The translations under genes were made by a program, and so were the position numbers. This document shows, one piece after another, positions 8,247 through 17,084 of a stretch of 64,000 bases of DNA. Source of the stretch: Rhodospirillaceae bacterium (GTDB taxonomy: Bacteria > Pseudomonadota > Alphaproteobacteria > Bin65); assembly GCA_011523655.1 (NCBI GenBank), contig WTGH01000067.1:24768-88767 (forward strand). The letters are read 5' to 3'. The notes under the pieces are model-generated. The model was not told the origin of the DNA, searched no databases, and saw only the letters and a program-made list of their open reading frames with translations. The stretch's first letter is position 1. Every line of letters begins with the position of its first letter.

Positions 8247-9761
8247 TTATCCGGTGTAGATGTTCGTATACCGGTCGCGCAGGGCATTCTTCTGGACCTT
8301 GCCCATGGCGTTGCGCGGTAATTCGTCGACGATGAAGAGCCGCTTCGGCTGCTTGAACCTGGCCAGTGTGTCCGCCAGGCCGGCCAGGAGCGCTTCCGGA
8401 TCCAGTTCGGCCGACCCGTCGGGCACCACCGCTCCGGTCACGCCCTCGCCGAAGTCCGGGTGGGCAATGCCGAACACCGCGGATTCCCGAACGCCCGGCA
8501 GCGCGTCGAGGCATTGCTCGACCTCTTTGGGATAGACGTTCAAACCGCCGGAAATTATCAGGTCCTTCGCCCGGCCGACGATGGAGACCCGGCCGGTTTC
8601 ATCGATCGTCGCCATGTCGCCGGAAACGAAAAATCCGTCGGGACGGAATTCCTCCGCGGTCTTGTCCGGCAGGCGCCAGTAACCGGAAAACACGTTCGGG
8701 CCGGTCATCTCCAGCACGCCGACGCCGCCCCGCGGCACCTCGCGGCCGGCCTCGTCGGCGATACGGACGGACACGCCCGGAAGCGCAAAGCCGACGGTGC
8801 CGGCGACGCGCTCTCCGTCGAGCGGATTGCTGCACGCCATGCCGACTTCCGTCATGCCGTAGCGCTCCAGAATCCGTTTGCCGGTCCGCGCCTCAAAGGC
8901 GGCGAAGGTTTCCTCCAGCAGGGGCGCCGAACCGGAAATGAACAGGCGGACGTTGCGGGCGGCCTCTGCCGTGAATTCGGGCGTATCGAGCAGGCGGGTA
9001 TAGTAGGTCGGCACGCCCATCATGACCGTTGCATCGGACAGCCGGGCAATCGCCCTTTCCGCGGCGAATCCGTGCTGGAAAATAACCCGAGCCCCGCTTA
9101 GCAACGCGCAGTGCAGCGCCACGAAAAGGCCGTGGACGTGATAGATCGGCAGGGCGTGCAGCAGCACATCGCCGCCCGTGAAGCCCCAATAATCCCGCAG
9201 AACCAAGGCATTGGACGCCAGGTTGCCGTGGGTCAGCATCGCACCCTTGGGCCGGCCGGTCGTGCCGGAGGTGTAGAGGATCGCTGCGAGATCGTCGGCA
9301 CTGCGCGCCGCAACGTCAGCTGCGGCCGGCGCCGTCCCGGCGGCGTCGAGAAGCGAGCCCGAACCGTCGCCCAGGGTCACGACCGCGCCGACACCGGTCT
9401 TACGCGCCAGCGCTTCGGCCGTCTCGCTATCCGAATGCCGGCACACGAAGACGGCCGCTTCGGCGTCTGACAGAAAATAGGCGACTTCCTGCGCGGTATA
9501 AGCGGTGTTGACGGGGACAAAGACCAGCCCCGCGCGCAGGCAGGCCAGGTAGAGCATCACGGCGTCCGGCGACTTGTCGACCTGGGCAACGACGCGGTCG
9601 CCCGCCATCGCGCCATGTGCGGCGAGCGCCGTGGCAATCCGGGCCGCCCGCCTGTCGATGTCGCGATACAGCAGTGGCGGCCCGCTCTCGACGTCCAGGA
9701 ACACGGCGGCGGGATCTGCCGGAAACTGCGCCGCGATCAGCGCGTAGAGATTGTCGGACAT
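8247..9761 (-). CDS. matB: Acyl-CoA synthetase, malonyl-CoA synthetase (MatB) type
   Basis: 504 residues, the usual MatB length, starting MSDNLYALI. ANL-superfamily core motifs are present: YTSGTTGRPKGAML (P-loop) near residue 160, RYGMTEVGMA, SGDMATID, and the C-terminal lysine motif PRNAMGKVQK. MatB activates malonate (or methylmalonate) with ATP and CoA in the cytoplasm. A second ATG lies three codons upstream (9770). No malonyl-CoA decarboxylase or malonate transporter gene is adjacent, so the malonate specificity rests on overall resemblance only. It lies 90 bases behind ccmI on the same strand and may be read from the ccm promoter. Confidence 0.75.
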   Translation of the reverse strand: MSDNLYALIAAQFPADPAAVFLDVESGPPLLYRDIDRRAARIATALAAHGAMAGDRVVAQVDKSPDAVMLYLACLRAGLVFVPVNTAYTAQEVAYFLSDAEAAVFVCRHSDSETAEALARKTGVGAVVTLGDGSGSLLDAAGTAPAAADVAARSADDLAAILYTSGTTGRPKGAMLTHGNLASNALVLRDYWGFTGGDVLLHALPIYHVHGLFVALHCALLSGARVIFQHGFAAERAIARLSDATVMMGVPTYYTRLLDTPEFTAEAARNVRLFISGSAPLLEETFAAFEARTGKRILERYGMTEVGMACSNPLDGERVAGTVGFALPGVSVRIADEAGREVPRGGVGVLEMTGPNVFSGYWRLPDKTAEEFRPDGFFVSGDMATIDETGRVSIVGRAKDLIISGGLNVYPKEVEQCLDALPGVRESAVFGIAHPDFGEGVTGAVVPDGSAELDPEALLAGLADTLARFKQPKRLFIVDELPRNAMGKVQKNALRDRYTNIYTG

Positions 9762-9851
9762 GTTTTCCATAAGCGGCCAGGCGTTTGACGCATTCAGTCC
9801 TGCCGCAGCGGTCCGCTCAAGCGGGCAAATCGCCCGTCCCGCCCGCCGCCG

Positions 9852-10742
9852 TCATTCGCTCTTCCGTTCCAGACGCTGCCGGATACGGGCTGCAAAGTCG
9901 GGCCGGTCGGCAACCAGCGGCAGCAGTTTGCGCCAGTAATTCTTACCCTCGGCTTCGCGCCCCAGATCGAAAGCGTGGCGGCCAAGATAGTACAGCGCAA
10001 GCGGGTGACGCGGCTCCAGGGCATGCAGCCGTTCGAAGAGTTCGAGCAATTGCGGGTCGACCGGATCGTCCGGATCGCGCAGGCGGAGGACGGCCATCGT
10101 GTAGAGCGTCAGGACGCGGACATTGTCCGGCGCCAGGGCGACGGCCCGGCCGTAGGCATCGGCGGACTTGTCCAGCTCGCCGAGCACACTGAGGGCCCGG
10201 CCGAGGCGCAGCCAGCCGGCAAGATCGCCGGGGTTCTCTTCCAGCCGTTCGGCCAATCCGGCAACCATGCCGCGGATCATCTCCTGCCGCTCCTCCGGGG
10301 TCATCCGCTCGGCGGCGCGCACGTCTTCGGCGCTCGGGCCGCGCGGCCTCTCCTGCACCGTCAGCATGCTGCGATCGGCGAGCTCGGGACGGCCGAGCAC
10401 GGCGTAGAGAGCCAGGCTCAGCGCCGGCACTGCCGCCGCCAGCAGCAGGACGGTCGGGCGCGACAGTGTTTGCATCGTGCCGGAACTTTCCGCTTCCCTC
10501 CGGCCCTCGGCGGCCAGCGCGCGCCGGCGGATTTCATTGCGCGCCGCCTCGGCCTCCGCTGCCTCGATCGTGCCGCGCGCCAGGTCCCGGTCGAGTTCGC
10601 GAAGCTGATCGCGATAGACCTCCAGGTCGTGTTCCGCCGCGCCGGCGACCGGCGCAGTTTCAGACCCGCCGCGCGGATAGAGGCGCCACAGGATGGCCGC
10701 GCCGGCCGCGATGCCCAGAAGCGCAGCGATCAGCCAGATCAC
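9852..10742 (-). CDS. ccmI: Cytochrome c biogenesis protein CcmI
   Basis: 296 residues. Two membrane segments (residues about 1-20 and 95-115) flank a charged, coiled-coil-like loop; a periplasmic TPR-containing C-terminal part follows (GWLRLGRALSVLGELDKSADAYGRA is split over about 185-210). CcmI carries apocytochrome c to the haem ligation complex CcmFH. The start ATG overlaps the ccmH stop by 4 bases, marking translational coupling in the ccmDEFGHI operon. Confidence 0.92.
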   Translation of the reverse strand: MIWLIAALLGIAAGAAILWRLYPRGGSETAPVAGAAEHDLEVYRDQLRELDRDLARGTIEAAEAEAARNEIRRRALAAEGRREAESSGTMQTLSRPTVLLLAAAVPALSLALYAVLGRPELADRSMLTVQERPRGPSAEDVRAAERMTPEERQEMIRGMVAGLAERLEENPGDLAGWLRLGRALSVLGELDKSADAYGRAVALAPDNVRVLTLYTMAVLRLRDPDDPVDPQLLELFERLHALEPRHPLALYYLGRHAFDLGREAEGKNYWRKLLPLVADRPDFAARIRQRLERKSE

Positions 10743-11224
10743 TTCTCATCTCCGCGGTCCCGGAGCAGCGCATCGGCGCGGGCGGCCTCTTCCGCCGGGA
10801 GGCCCGCGGCTTCCGTCGCTCCTCGCGGTCGGCGCAATCGCCAGAGCAGGAACAGGAGCGCGGCCAGAAGCGCCACCGCCGGCCCGAACCAAAGCAGCCA
10901 GGTCCGCTCGTCGACCGGCGGGCGCAGCAGGACGAAATCGCCGTAGCGTGCATGGACATAGGCGATGACTTCGCGGTCGCTGTCTCCCGCCGTCAACCGC
11001 TTGCGCACCAGCCGGCGCAGGTCGCGCGCCAGCGGCGCATCCGAATCGTCGATCGACTGGTTCTGGCAGACCAGGCAGCGCAGCTCGCGGCCGATGTCCC
11101 GGGCGCGGCCTTCCAGCTTCGCATCCTCCAGCGCCTCCCCCGGCCCGATGGCCGGCGCGGGCGCTATCGGTGCGGCGATCGCAACGAACAGCGCGAGCAG
11201 AATCGGGGCAGCGTACCGCCTCAT
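10739..11224 (-). CDS. ccmH: Cytochrome c-type biogenesis protein CcmH (thiol oxidoreductase)
   Basis: 161 residues: a signal/anchor helix, the redox motif RCLVCQNQS with the CxxC that reduces the apocytochrome haem-binding cysteines, and a second membrane helix (LLWFGPAVALLAALLFLLW). The length matches the short CcmH (CcmL-type) rather than the enterobacterial CcmH-CcmI fusion, in agreement with a separate ccmI behind it. Start at 11224 overlaps the ccmG stop by 4 bases. Confidence 0.93.
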   Translation of the reverse strand: MRRYAAPILLALFVAIAAPIAPAPAIGPGEALEDAKLEGRARDIGRELRCLVCQNQSIDDSDAPLARDLRRLVRKRLTAGDSDREVIAYVHARYGDFVLLRPPVDERTWLLWFGPAVALLAALLFLLWRLRRPRGATEAAGLPAEEAARADALLRDRGDEK

Positions 11225-11775
11225 TTCCTCAATGCCTCGATCGCCGGCAGGATTTTCTCTTCCAGCACCTGCTTCGTTATCGGACCGACCTGCTTGAACC
11301 GGATTCGGCCTGCACGATCGATCAGATAGGTTTCCGGCACGCCGTAAAGGCCGAATTCCGGCGCGATCTCCCCGTCGCGATCGACGCCGATGCGCGCATA
11401 GGGATTGCCGTGCCGGGCCAGCCAGCGCGCCGCGTCCGCCGGTTTGTCCTTGTAGTTGATGCCGGCAAGGGTCACGCCGGGCACTTTCGACAAGACGGTA
11501 ATCTGGGGGTGCTCGATCAGGCAGGGCGCGCACCAGCTGGCAAAGAAGTTCAGGACAGTGATGCGCCCCTTGAACGACGCGCTTTCAATGCCCTGCCGGA
11601 TGATCTTGCCGCCATGTTCGAGGCCGGGCGCGGAGAATGCCGGCGCCGGTTTGTCGATCAGCGCCGACGGCAGGAGGCTCGGGTCGCGCCCGCTCTGCAA
11701 ATAGAAGGCGGCGGCGGCGGCGATGGCGGCGAACACCGCAAGCGGCGCCAGATACAGCAGCCGGCGGGACCGCAT
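11221..11775 (-). CDS. ccmG: Thiol:disulfide interchange protein CcmG/DsbE
   Basis: 184 residues with an N-terminal membrane anchor (about residues 5-27) and a periplasmic thioredoxin fold with active site WCAPC in FFASWCAPCLIEHP and the CcmG-type GVPETYLIDRAG segment. It supplies reductant to CcmH and apocytochromes. It lies 6 bases from ccmF and overlaps ccmH. Confidence 0.94.
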   Translation of the reverse strand: MRSRRLLYLAPLAVFAAIAAAAAFYLQSGRDPSLLPSALIDKPAPAFSAPGLEHGGKIIRQGIESASFKGRITVLNFFASWCAPCLIEHPQITVLSKVPGVTLAGINYKDKPADAARWLARHGNPYARIGVDRDGEIAPEFGLYGVPETYLIDRAGRIRFKQVGPITKQVLEEKILPAIEALRK

Positions 11776-11781
11776 GGCGGT

Positions 11782-13767
11782 TCAGGCTTCCGCCGGACGC
11801 GCTGCAGCCGGCCGGGCCGAGCGCCGCGGTGCGCCAACCCGGTGGCGCCGGTCGGTCAGCGAAACCATACCGCCGAGGAACATCAGCACGGCGCCGATCC
11901 AGATCCAGGGCACCAGCGGATTGTGATAGAGCCGCACGGCATGCCCGCCCCTTTCGTCGGGGTCGCCGAGGACGATGTAAAGGTCGGCGAACCAGGTCGT
12001 GCGGATGGCGGCTTCGGTGGTCGGCGTGCGCTGCGGCAGGTAGACTCGTTTTTCGGGCGATAGCGTTGCGATAGCGACACCGCCCTCGGATACGGTGAAC
12101 TGCCCCCGGCGGGCCAGATAGTTGCCGGCCCTGACCTCGCGGACGCCTGCGAAAGCGACCGTGTAGCCGGCCACCTCAACGCTGTCGCCCGGTCTCATGA
12201 CCCGGACGATCTCGGTCTGCCAGACGCTCGATGCCGTGATTCCGGCGACGACCACGCCAGCGGCCGCGTGGGCGAGCGTCATGCCCCAGGCCGAGCGCGG
12301 CATGGCTGCGGCGCGGCGCAGGCTTTCGCCGAACGGCGCGCGGAAAAGGCGAACCCGGCCGGCAAGCTCGAGGACGGATGCGCCGATCGCCCAGACCGCA
12401 AGGCCGATGCCCAGCGCCGCCGCAAAGCTGTGCCGGTCTTCCAGAAAGACGACGACGGCCGCCGCGCCGATCGTGACAGCGACGATCAGTTTCAGCCGGT
12501 CCAGCGCACCGGCCAGGTCGGCCCGTTTCCAGGGCAGGAAAGGCGCAACCCCCATCGCCAGGATCAGCGGCGCCATCAGCGGTACGAAAGTGGCGTTGAA
12601 ATAGGGCGGCCCGACGCTGATCTTGCCGAGGCCGAGCGCATCGACGATCAGCGGATAGAGGGTACCGAACAGGACCGTCAGCGCCGCTACCGTCATCAGC
12701 AGGTTATTGACGATCAGCGCGCCCTCGCGGGAGATCGGCCGGAACAGGCCGCCGGCCCTGAGCGACGGTGCGCGCCAGGCATAGAGGACCAGCGCGCCGC
12801 CGATGGTGACGGCCAGGATGGCGAGAATGAACAGGCCGCGCTCGGGGTCGGTCGCGAAGGTGTGGACCGAGGTGAGCACACCGGATCGGACCAGGAACGT
12901 GCCCAGCAGGCTGAGCGAAAAGGTGAGGATAGCCAGCAGGATAGACCAGCTTTTTAAGGCATCCCGCTTTTCTGCGACGATGGCGCTGTGCAGCAGGGCT
13001 GTGCCGACCAGCCAGGGCATGAAGGACGCGTTCTCTACCGGGTCCCAGAACCAGAACCCGCCCCAGCCCAGCTCGTAATAGGCCCACCAGCTGCCGAGCG
13101 CGATGCCGAGAGTGAGAAAGCTCCAGGCGGCGAGCGCCCAGGGCCGCACCCACCGGCCCCAGGCGGCATCCACCCTGCCCTCCAGCAAGGCGGCCACGGC
13201 AAAGGCGAAGGTGACGGAGAAACCGACATAGCCCAGGTAGAGCAGCGGCGGATGGAAGGCGAGGCCCGGATCCTGCAGGATCGGATTGAGGCCCCGCCCG
13301 TCCGGCGGCATCGGATTCACCCTGTCGAACGGGTTCGAGGTCAGCAGGACGAAAGCGAGAAAGGCCAGGCCGATCATGCCCTGGACCGCGATCACCCGGG
13401 CGCGCAGGCCGGGCGCGACATTGCCGCCGAACCACGCGACACAGGCGCCGAACAGGCTGAGGATCAGGCACCAGAGCACCATCGAGCCTTCGTGATTCCC
13501 CCAGACTCCGGTGATTTTGTAGAGCAGCGGCTTGGCGCTGTGGGAGTTCTGGACCACGTTGGCGACCGAGAAATCAGACGTCACGAAGGCCCAGGTCAAC
13601 GCGCAGAAGGCGATCAGGACGAAAACGAACTGGCCGGTCGCCAGCGTGCCGCCGAGCGCCATCAGCGGGCCGTGACGTCGGCTCGCGCCGGCCATCGGCA
13701 AGACGGACTGGCCGAAAGCCAGGATTGCGGCGACGATCAGGGCGAAATGGCCGATCTCCGCGCTCAT
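11782..13767 (-). CDS. ccmF: Haem lyase component CcmF
   Basis: 661 residues, polytopic (about 15 hydrophobic helices), with the haem-handling tryptophan-rich motif GGFWFWDPVENASFMPWL in the first third. CcmF reduces the haem delivered by holo-CcmE and, with CcmH/I, attaches it to apocytochrome c. I start at the ATG at 13767 (MSAEIGHFAL), as in the family, instead of the upstream in-frame start that would overlap ccmE. Confidence 0.95.
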   Translation of the reverse strand: MSAEIGHFALIVAAILAFGQSVLPMAGASRRHGPLMALGGTLATGQFVFVLIAFCALTWAFVTSDFSVANVVQNSHSAKPLLYKITGVWGNHEGSMVLWCLILSLFGACVAWFGGNVAPGLRARVIAVQGMIGLAFLAFVLLTSNPFDRVNPMPPDGRGLNPILQDPGLAFHPPLLYLGYVGFSVTFAFAVAALLEGRVDAAWGRWVRPWALAAWSFLTLGIALGSWWAYYELGWGGFWFWDPVENASFMPWLVGTALLHSAIVAEKRDALKSWSILLAILTFSLSLLGTFLVRSGVLTSVHTFATDPERGLFILAILAVTIGGALVLYAWRAPSLRAGGLFRPISREGALIVNNLLMTVAALTVLFGTLYPLIVDALGLGKISVGPPYFNATFVPLMAPLILAMGVAPFLPWKRADLAGALDRLKLIVAVTIGAAAVVVFLEDRHSFAAALGIGLAVWAIGASVLELAGRVRLFRAPFGESLRRAAAMPRSAWGMTLAHAAAGVVVAGITASSVWQTEIVRVMRPGDSVEVAGYTVAFAGVREVRAGNYLARRGQFTVSEGGVAIATLSPEKRVYLPQRTPTTEAAIRTTWFADLYIVLGDPDERGGHAVRLYHNPLVPWIWIGAVLMFLGGMVSLTDRRHRVGAPRRSARPAAARPAEA

Positions 13768-13783
13768 GATGCCGGCCTCCCGG

Positions 13784-14254
13784 TCAGGACTTGGCTTCGG
13801 CGCACGGTTTGCCGCCACCGTCGGCGTGCCATTGCCCCTGTTCCTTCAGTTGATCGGCGAGGTCTTTCGGCATGTAGTTTTCGTCATGCTTGGCGAGGAT
13901 CGTATCGGCCCGGAAAATGCCGGTCGGCTCCAGCCGGCCGATCGCCACGACCCCCTGCCCTTCCCGGAACAGGTCCGGCAATACGCCCTTATAGACGACC
14001 GGCAGGCTGCTGACGCAGTCAGTGACCCGGAAGGAGACGCTCACCCCGTCTTCCAGCGTCTTGCGGCTGCCTGCCTCAACGAGCCCGCCCAGGCGAAACT
14101 GCTGTCCTGCCGGCACATTTTTCGCTTCGACCCGGGACGGCGTGTAGAAAAAGGTAACGCCGTCGTCGAGGGCGACCAGAACCAGCGCGACCGCGACACC
14201 GAGCAGGGCGAGGCCGACAGAAAGAAAAGCCATGCGCCGCCGCTTAGGTCGCAA
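13784..14254 (-). CDS. ccmE: Haem chaperone CcmE (probable TTG start)
   Basis: 156 residues from a TTG at 14254, giving MRPKRRRM, the basic N-terminus expected before the single membrane helix. A GGAGG lies a few bases upstream, inside the end of ccmD. The first ATG (14233) would remove the RPKRRR segment. The periplasmic OB-fold carries AKHDENYMP, whose His is the covalent haem attachment residue and whose Tyr is the axial ligand. CcmE accepts haem from CcmC and passes it to CcmF. ccmA, ccmB and ccmC are not in the window. Confidence 0.92.
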   Translation of the reverse strand: MRPKRRRMAFLSVGLALLGVAVALVLVALDDGVTFFYTPSRVEAKNVPAGQQFRLGGLVEAGSRKTLEDGVSVSFRVTDCVSSLPVVYKGVLPDLFREGQGVVAIGRLEPTGIFRADTILAKHDENYMPKDLADQLKEQGQWHADGGGKPCAEAKS

Positions 14255-14474
14255 TCCCGGCCTCCGGTTCGCCTTCCTCCGGTTCGCCGTCCTCCACTGC
14301 GCCTTCGGGTGAAGCCGAACGCTGCTCAAGCGCCGCCGCCGCGGCTTCCTCGCGCCGCAGGCTCCGCGAGGCGTGCCAGGCCAGTCCGACCATGACCGCC
14401 GCAGTCAGGATGAGCGCCGGCCAGACATAGGCTGCATAGCCGCCCATGGCGAAGAATTCGGCGATCTTGTCCAA
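14244..14474 (-). CDS. ccmD: Haem exporter small membrane protein CcmD
   Basis: A 76-residue protein with one membrane helix (YVWPALILTAAVMVGLAW) and a charged acidic tail, the CcmD layout. Translation appears to begin at TTG 14474, since GGAGG sits 6 bases upstream and no ATG is available. CcmD releases holo-CcmE from CcmABC. As the first gene of the visible ccm operon it implies that its promoter lies within 14475-14600. The acidic tail is longer than in most CcmD. Confidence 0.78.
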   Translation of the reverse strand: MDKIAEFFAMGGYAAYVWPALILTAAVMVGLAWHASRSLRREEAAAAALEQRSASPEGAVEDGEPEEGEPEAGIAT

Positions 14475-14607
14475 CCGTTGCCTCCGGCATCGCTATCCGG
14501 CACTGCGCAGCGCCGGCGCCCCCTTTTCGGGCTGACGATGGAGATAACAACAGGATGATTTCGCGGCAGCGCGCCAATCACCGCATAACGGGCGGCCGCG
14601 CATACGG

Positions 14608-17037
14608 CTAACCGCGCATGCGTGCGCCGGCCGGGTCGAACAGCGGTTCTTCGAGAATCCGGGCGGCGCACCGCTCGCCGAGAATTTCGACTTCCAGACG
14701 GCCAGGATTTTCCGCCACATCCCGCGGCAGATAACCGAGCGCCACCGACTGCTGCGCCACATGGGCGTAGCCGCCGGACGTCACCCGGCCGACGACGGCG
14801 CCGTCGTGCCAGATCGGTTCGTCGCGAAACGGATCGGCGTCCGATACGTCGACCGCCATGGCGACGAGCCGCCGCGCGCCGCCCTCTTCCTTTTCCCTGA
14901 GCGCCGCGTCGCGGCCGATGAAATCGTTCTTCGCAATATCGACAAAGCGGCCGAGGCCGGCTTCGTAGGGGCCGTAGACCGGCCGGTATTCGAAAGCCCA
15001 GGCGCCGAAACTCTTTTCCAGCCTCAGGCTGTCCAGCGCCCGGAGACCGAAGGGCTTGAGGCCGAGCGGCGCGCCGGCTTCCATGAGCAGGTCGTACACC
15101 GCAATCTGGTATTCCGGCGCTATCCAGATTTCATAGCCCAAATCGCCGGTATACGAGATCCGGCCGACCAGCGCCGGCGCGGGGCCGATGTCCATGGCGC
15201 GGATATCGAGAAAGCGGAAGGCTTCGGCCGAAATGTCGGCATCCGTTACGGCCTGCAACAGATCGCGCGCCGCCGGCCCGGCGATCATCAGGCCGACACG
15301 GTCGAGGCCGAGCGCGCGCACCGCGACCGAACCGTCGTCCGGCAAATGCGCTTCGAACCAGCGCATATGGTATTTCTCCGCCGGGCCCGAACCGACGACG
15401 TAGAATTCCTCGTCGCCCGTCTTGGCGACGGTAAAGTCGCCGATCAGCTTGCCCTTCGGGTTCAGCATCGGGCTCAGGACGACCCGCCCCGGCCGCGGCG
15501 TCCGGTTGGCCAGAATTTGCGACAGCCAGATTTCCGCGCCCGGACCGGTCACCGAATATTTCGCGAAGCCGGACGACTCGTAGACGCCGACGCCGTTGCG
15601 CACCGCTGCGGCCTCGCGCCCGACATTGGCAAAATCGTTGGAACGCCGGAAGCTGACGATGTCTTCCGCCAGTTCGCCTTCGTCGGCGAACCAGAGCGGG
15701 TATTCCAGTCCGTAGGCCGCGCCGAACACCGCGCCCCGCGCCTTGAAGCGGTCGTAGAGCGGCGTGGTGCGCAGCGGCCGGCCGGCCGGCAGTTCCTCAT
15801 TCGGAAACGGCACGTTGAATCGCCGGCTGTAGTTTTCCCGCACCTTGGCGTTGGTATAGGCAAGCGTTGCCCAGTCGCCGAAGCGCGCGACGTCCATGCC
15901 GAATACGTCGAAACCGGGATCGCCCTCCGTCATCCAGTTGGCGAGCGTCAGCCCGACCCCGCCGCCCTGGCTGAATCCGGCCATCACGGCGCAGGCGCAC
16001 CAGTAGTTCTGCAGGCCGCGGACTGGCCCGACCAGCGGGTTGCCGTCCGGCGCGAAGGTGAACGGGCCGTTGACGATCTGCTTGATGCCGGCGCGGCCGT
16101 AGGGCGGAAAATGCCTGAAGCCGATTTCCAGCGACGGCGTGATCCGGTCGAGGTCGGGCGACAGCAGTTCGTGGCCGAAGTCCCAGGGCGTCGTCTTCGG
16201 CGACCAGGGCTTGCCGGCGCGCTCGTAGGTGCCGATCAGCATGCCCTTGCCTTCCTGGCGGGTGTAGATCTCGCCGCCGAAATCGAGGGCGTGCATCATC
16301 TGGCCGCCGGTCGATTCGTTAAAAGCGGTAACTTCCGGAATTTCGTCGGTCAGCAGATACATATGCTCCATGGCGAGCACCGGCAGTTCCACGCCGACCA
16401 TGCGGCCGACCTCGCGCGCCCACAAGCCGCCGGCATTGACGACGTGCTCGGCATGGACCGTGCCCTTCTCGGTCACGACGTCCCAGCTGCCGTCCGGTCT
16501 CGGCTGCAAATCCTCGACCTTGGTCTGAAGATAGATCTCCGCGCCGCCGATCCGCGCCGATTTCGCGTAGGCCTGGGTCACGCCCGACGGATCGACATGG
16601 CCTTCCACGGGGTCGTACAGGCCGCCGACGAAGCAGGCGGGATCGATCAGCGGAAACAGCTCACGGGCTTCCTGTGGCGTCACCAGTTCGGTATCGAGGT
16701 TCATGTAGCGGCCGATCGCGCGGGCGGTCTTCAACCAGTCCATGCGATCCGGCGTGTCGGCCAGTATGACGCCGCCGGTCAGGTGGACGCCGCAGGACTG
16801 GCCGGAGATTTCCTCGATCTCCCGGTACAGGTCGATCGTGTAGCGCTGGAGCGCCGAGACGTCCGGATCGCCGTTCAGCGTGTGCATGCCGCCGGCGGCG
16901 TGCCAGGTCGAGCCGCTGGTCAGCTCGGAGCGCTCGAACAGGGCGACGTCCTTCCAGCCGGCTTTGGTCAGATGGTAAAGCACGCTGGCGCCGACCACGC
17001 CGCCGCCGATTACTGCCGCCTGCACATGCGATTTCAT
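14608..17037 (-). CDS. DMGDH/sarcosine dehydrogenase-type FAD oxidoreductase with GcvT domain (copy 1)
   Basis: 809 residues. The N-terminal DAO-type FAD domain has GGGVVGAS at 11-18 and STWHAAGG at about 43-50; His46 corresponds to the covalent FAD histidine of dimethylglycine dehydrogenase. The C-terminal ~350 residues are the GcvT-like folate domain (GDFTVAKTG, SYTGDLGYEIW, LRLEKSFGAW). Such enzymes oxidatively demethylate N-methylated glycines or related amines and hand formaldehyde to tetrahydrofolate. It follows an MttB-like gene by 47 bases, so methyltransferase and demethylase are probably one operon. The amine substrate cannot be read directly. Confidence 0.88.
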   Translation of the reverse strand: MKSHVQAAVIGGGVVGASVLYHLTKAGWKDVALFERSELTSGSTWHAAGGMHTLNGDPDVSALQRYTIDLYREIEEISGQSCGVHLTGGVILADTPDRMDWLKTARAIGRYMNLDTELVTPQEARELFPLIDPACFVGGLYDPVEGHVDPSGVTQAYAKSARIGGAEIYLQTKVEDLQPRPDGSWDVVTEKGTVHAEHVVNAGGLWAREVGRMVGVELPVLAMEHMYLLTDEIPEVTAFNESTGGQMMHALDFGGEIYTRQEGKGMLIGTYERAGKPWSPKTTPWDFGHELLSPDLDRITPSLEIGFRHFPPYGRAGIKQIVNGPFTFAPDGNPLVGPVRGLQNYWCACAVMAGFSQGGGVGLTLANWMTEGDPGFDVFGMDVARFGDWATLAYTNAKVRENYSRRFNVPFPNEELPAGRPLRTTPLYDRFKARGAVFGAAYGLEYPLWFADEGELAEDIVSFRRSNDFANVGREAAAVRNGVGVYESSGFAKYSVTGPGAEIWLSQILANRTPRPGRVVLSPMLNPKGKLIGDFTVAKTGDEEFYVVGSGPAEKYHMRWFEAHLPDDGSVAVRALGLDRVGLMIAGPAARDLLQAVTDADISAEAFRFLDIRAMDIGPAPALVGRISYTGDLGYEIWIAPEYQIAVYDLLMEAGAPLGLKPFGLRALDSLRLEKSFGAWAFEYRPVYGPYEAGLGRFVDIAKNDFIGRDAALREKEEGGARRLVAMAVDVSDADPFRDEPIWHDGAVVGRVTSGGYAHVAQQSVALGYLPRDVAENPGRLEVEILGERCAARILEEPLFDPAGARMRG

Positions 17038-17084
17038 CCGTTCGCTCCGGTTTGCCGCCGGCGCCGGCCGGGCGGCGGTTTCTG

